Part shown: positions 62,206-64,000 of the stretch, piece by piece
Layout: each line of letters opens with the position of its first letter
Position numbering within the stretch: the stretch's first letter is position 1
Source of the DNA: a virus
DNA length: 64,000 nucleotides
IMG/VR virus record: IMGVR_UViG_3300042691_032880
Span: 61,115 to 125,114 of that record
Direction: 5' to 3' (one strand)
Made by a program: the position numbers and the translations under genes
Notes under the pieces: generated by a model
Database searches by the model: none
Told to the model about the DNA's origin: nothing
The model's input: only the letters and a program-made list of their open reading frames with translations

Positions 62206-64000
62206 ATGGGTAAAGCAGGATTCAAGTTCTATGACTGGTTCAGCAGGGATGCTGATGAAGGTTACACATATTATGATCCTACAAAACGTTCTATCAGCTG
62301 GGATAAAGGTCTGAAGAATTACAGTGATTTCTTCTTTGGTAATGGTTATTCAACCAAATCCAGTACAAGAGTGACTGAAGCCGCAGGTCTGTTGTCCACC
62401 ATGGCTCGCGTAATGGGAGTAGGTATTGATGAGTTTTCAGGTAAACGCAAGTATACAGGTAAAGCCCATCTTCCAACTGACCTGTTGAAAGACTATGATC
62501 TTCCCATGGATGTGTTCCTGGGTGCTGCACTTCAGAATATGGCTCGTTATGTACATCAAACTGCAGAGGAGATTTCGTATGACCATCGTCTGGATAGCAG
62601 CGTATCCCTTGAGAAGTTTGTACAAAAGGTTCTAAACGAGGAGCGTGTTAGCAAACTGATGGCTGAAGACACTCCAGGTTATCTGCGATTTGTAAAGAAA
62701 TACAAGGAGCATAAGTACAAGGAGCGTCCTGAGCATGAGGGAGACAAGTCCAAGCATCTATTGGATCTGTTTGACCGCATCATTCGCTATCCTGAGGATA
62801 TCACACAGGAGGAGATTGATGAGTTTGCCAAGCCAATTGATGCGATCAAGGATTTGATTCGCAAAAGCGATGGTATTCCTGATGAAGCGACCAAATGTCG
62901 CAAGCTTGCCAAGAAGATTGCTGGTGTGTTGAAGGAGTATATTGAGATTCCTCCTGAGCCAGTCTGCAAGAAAACTCCTGAAGGAGAAGGTGGTGATGAT
63001 GGTTCTTCTGAAGAAAGTGATCCTAAGAAATCAAAGGCAAGTATCCCTGCTGAGCTTGTGGACCACATGAAGAAAATCATGAAATCCATGGCTGAAGAGG
63101 ATAATGAAGATCCTGAGTCTTTGAAGGAGATGGTCAATGAGATGAAGAACATGCGTGAGACCAGTAGTGCAAGTGAAATCAATGGCAAGGTTGACTATAT
63201 CACACCTGAAACTGATTCATATGTCACTAAGAAATACAAACAGATACTCTCTCGCATAGATCTCACCAAGGCATCTGTCATTGGCACATTGCTCAAACGT
63301 AAGAACCGTGATTATCAGTTCTCTCTCAAGTCCATGCGTAGTGGTAGGTTGGATACAGGTAAGCTTGCGGAAGCAAAGCAGCATGTACCCACGATCTATG
63401 AGCGTATGGGTGAGGTGAAGACCAACAAGCTTTGCGTAGGTGTACTTATCGATGAGTCAGGTAGCATGGGTGGTAGCAAAGAAGAAGTCGCTAGACAAGC
63501 TGCGATCATGCTCAATGAATGCCTCAAGGGTGTACCTGATGTCGAACTGTTCATCTATGGTCATACTGCTGACTGGTATGCTAGTGGTTGCAGTGGTAGT
63601 GGTTCTACCCAGTTGTTCATATATCGTGAACCTGGAACCAACAACGAAGCAGCCATGGGTAGCATATCCGCAAAGTATGAGAACCGCGATGGTGTTGCAA
63701 TGATTGCAGCTGCAAAGCGTATGCGTCAACGTACACAGAACCAAGGTGTATTCGTCATACTCAGTGATGGTTCTCCACATGCCAGTTCTTACCATGGACA
63801 AGGTGCCAAAGACCATGTACGCAGGACTGCAACCAAGATTGAACAGATGGGATTCCAAGTCATCCAGGTAACCATTGGAGGATACAGGAGTACTGACATG
63901 TTCAAGAATGTGGTCAATATCGACAACATCGAGGAGTTTCCTATGAAGTTTGTAGGATTCCTCAAGAGTAAGATCAACGATCTGATAAAACAGAAAGTGA
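62206..64000 (+). CDS. VWA-domain protein, CobT-like partner (open at window end)
   Basis: ATG at 62206 opens a frame that reaches base 64000 without a stop; 598 complete codons are visible. Residues about 1-370 are a helical substrate- or ATPase-binding region with an acidic, Ser/Gly-rich linker near 255-290. The C-terminal VWA domain has the metal-dependent adhesion motif DESGSM at about 416-421 and ILSDGSPHASS near 517-527. CobT/CobN-related, NorD and CoxE proteins with this layout work with MoxR-type ATPases like the one just upstream. Confidence 0.85.
   Translation, partial: MGKAGFKFYDWFSRDADEGYTYYDPTKRSISWDKGLKNYSDFFFGNGYSTKSSTRVTEAAGLLSTMARVMGVGIDEFSGKRKYTGKAHLPTDLLKDYDLPMDVFLGAALQNMARYVHQTAEEISYDHRLDSSVSLEKFVQKVLNEERVSKLMAEDTPGYLRFVKKYKEHKYKERPEHEGDKSKHLLDLFDRIIRYPEDITQEEIDEFAKPIDAIKDLIRKSDGIPDEATKCRKLAKKIAGVLKEYIEIPPEPVCKKTPEGEGGDDGSSEESDPKKSKASIPAELVDHMKKIMKSMAEEDNEDPESLKEMVNEMKNMRETSSASEINGKVDYITPETDSYVTKKYKQILSRIDLTKASVIGTLLKRKNRDYQFSLKSMRSGRLDTGKLAEAKQHVPTIYERMGEVKTNKLCVGVLIDESGSMGGSKEEVARQAAIMLNECLKGVPDVELFIYGHTADWYASGCSGSGSTQLFIYREPGTNNEAAMGSISAKYENRDGVAMIAAAKRMRQRTQNQGVFVILSDGSPHASSYHGQGAKDHVRRTATKIEQMGFQVIQVTIGGYRSTDMFKNVVNIDNIEEFPMKFVGFLKSKINDLIKQKV

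Noticed and set aside
1-64000. Stop-codon reassignment as in some gut phages
   Set aside because: TAG ends genes such as those finishing at 14226 and 55956, and TAA and TGA are used normally.
1-64000. CRISPR array or integrase/attachment site
   Set aside because: No regularly spaced direct repeats with unique spacers and no recombinase gene were seen.

Overview
The window reads as one continuous piece of a large tailed-phage genome whose host is probably a member of the Bacteroidota. The reasons are A-rich translation starts without Shine-Dalgarno sites, a TAnnTTTG-type promoter in the divergent intergenic region, two lipoproteins whose mature N-termini look like the Bacteroidota surface-export signal, and a structural gene set (large terminase, Gln-rich portal, scaffold, capsid, ring/adaptor proteins, very large portal-distal tail protein, HU-like protein) that resembles crAss-like podoviruses (Crassvirales type). 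Exact taxonomy is an inference. TAG ends at least two genes, so nothing suggests a recoded stop.

Layout. From 1 to 48,696 every gene is on the minus strand: this is the late/virion half. In transcription order it holds DNA-binding and nuclease proteins plus a GroES-like co-chaperonin (48.7-46.3 kb), terminase and portal (45.8-40.6), scaffold and major capsid protein (40.5-37.6), two fibre proteins sharing an N-terminal anchor (37.6-32.7), conserved virion proteins and a complete ferritin (32.7-28.3), a long run of Cys-rich, fibronectin-like, propeller and repeat-bearing fibre proteins (28.2-8.6) interrupted by a secreted protein, a lipoprotein and a holin-like protein (13.5-11.6), then endolysin, adaptor/ring proteins, the 1606-residue tail protein and the start of another large virion protein (8.5-1). 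A nonamer, TATATTATA on the coding strand, lies 12 to 38 bases before five late genes and looks like a phage late promoter; four of the five copies come straight after a hairpin or terminator.

From 48,818 to 64,000 the genes are on the plus strand: a mini zinc protease, a metallophosphoesterase, many small overlapping genes of unknown function, and at the right edge a MoxR/CobS-type AAA+ ATPase with a VWA partner. At 50.3-54.06 kb there is an unusual low-coding segment: four copies of a GC-rich repeat, then an RNA-rich stretch with a tRNA-shaped element lacking an anticodon arm, a strongly folded leader, an S10/NusE-like protein without the ribosome-binding loop, and a 779-base non-coding block packed with long-range and local helices that contains a CCA-ended tRNA-like element. 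This last block resembles in size and setting the large ornate phage RNAs (GOLLD/ROOL class) and, with the S10-like protein, is the best candidate for an undescribed system here.
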